Below the pieces are notes generated by a model that saw only the letters and a program-made list of their open reading frames with translations, had not been told where the DNA came from and did no database searches. Shown one piece after another: positions 63,744 through 64,000 of a DNA stretch of 64,000 nt. Every line of letters starts with the position of its first letter. Positions within the stretch are counted from its first letter, which is position 1. Source of the DNA: Zasmidium citrigriseum (Eukaryota > Ascomycota > Dothideomycetes > Mycosphaerellales > Mycosphaerellaceae); assembly GCA_002786025.1 (NCBI GenBank), contig NHNW01000008.1:434001-498000 (forward strand). Reading direction: 5' to 3'. The position numbers and the translations under genes are program-made.

Positions 63744-64000
63744 TGTCCTGTTTTTGATGATTCTCAATTGGAGGAAGCCCGTCGCAAAAGCGAGAAGCGA
63801 CTAGTGAATCGCGGCAAGAGGCATAAAGCTGCATGTGATGCGCTCGTCTGTGCACGCTAGCGCGGAGCTTACGTTTTCGCAGCGCGAAACGGCAGCAGCG
63901 ATTTTCATTCAAAGTCATGCACTCTGCGGCTCTTCATTTCTCTGCTATTATGGAAGGGAAGCGGAAGAGATTTCGGAACCTTCTTTCCGGACAGGGCGAG

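Noticed and set aside
1..64000. CRISPR arrays, rRNA, transposon open frames, viral-like genes
   Set aside because: None seen: no regular short repeats with unique spacers, no reverse transcriptase, integrase or transposase motifs, no RIP-like AT-rich blocks.

Overview
The window looks like nuclear DNA of a filamentous ascomycete. Short introns of about 50-65 nt with GT(A/G)AGT-type donors and CTAAC-like branch points split many genes. Two Zn2Cys6 regulators with fungal-type activation domains, a full-size PDR-type ABC transporter, a fungal CCZ1 and several kinds of dehydrogenase and hydrolase typical of moulds are present. A pair of small F-box-like proteins with the FAIPE-L/I-LEMI opening, common in Mycosphaerella-like Dothideomycetes, makes Capnodiales/Mycosphaerellales my best guess; that placement is inference. 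No bacterial operons, CRISPR arrays, rRNA, tRNA or intact transposons were seen.

Layout. 1.3-3.8 kb: Zn2Cys6 regulator (+). 4.9-6.5: glutathione reductase (+) with an open, presequence-like 5' extension that lacks an ATG. 8.1-10.1: MFS drug-type transporter (+). 10.4-11.4: unknown protein (-). 12.0-12.6: Ups2/PRELI lipid-transfer protein (+). 13.1-16.1: ribonucleotide reductase large subunit (-) with an ACGCGT box upstream. 17.3-19.6: a truncated copy and an intact copy of a 2-oxoglutarate/Fe(II) oxygenase, separated by a purine-rich repeat. 20.5-23.1: a decayed 3' fragment of a catalase-like gene, an unknown gene, and the intact catalase-like gene (all -). 23.5-24.5: peroxisomal enoyl-CoA isomerase (-). 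24.5-27.6: about 3 kb without a secure gene. 27.6-32.3: PDR-type ABC transporter (+). 33.4-34.8: SET protein (+). 34.8-37.8: CCZ1 (-).

38.6-49.1 kb reads as a possible catabolic cluster: Zn2Cys6 regulator, argininosuccinate-lyase-superfamily lyase, MFS sugar-porter-type transporter, carboxymuconolactone-decarboxylase-like protein, amidohydrolase/deaminase and a YCII protein. They sit in alternating convergent and divergent pairs. The transporter carries an apparent in-frame TAA, so the cluster may be decaying in this strain.

49.5-51.4: kelch-type membrane protein (-). 53.4-55.9: HD-domain hydrolase, NTF2-like protein and a helix-hairpin-helix protein. 56.2-58.3: large coiled-coil protein. 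58.4-59.0: three to four degenerate 190-bp tandem repeats. 59.3-61.0: an unknown protein and a short-chain dehydrogenase. 62.4-63.7: two F-box-like paralogues.

The most interesting signals are gene-expression tricks and decay. They include a candidate non-AUG start giving mitochondrial glutathione reductase, a terminal intron whose removal creates a peroxisomal SKM tail, a 3n GC-AG intron and a 16-nt exon in the transporter, a start/stop ATGA overlap ahead of the MFS gene, and two partial gene duplications. I did not find a coherent new defence or mobile system.
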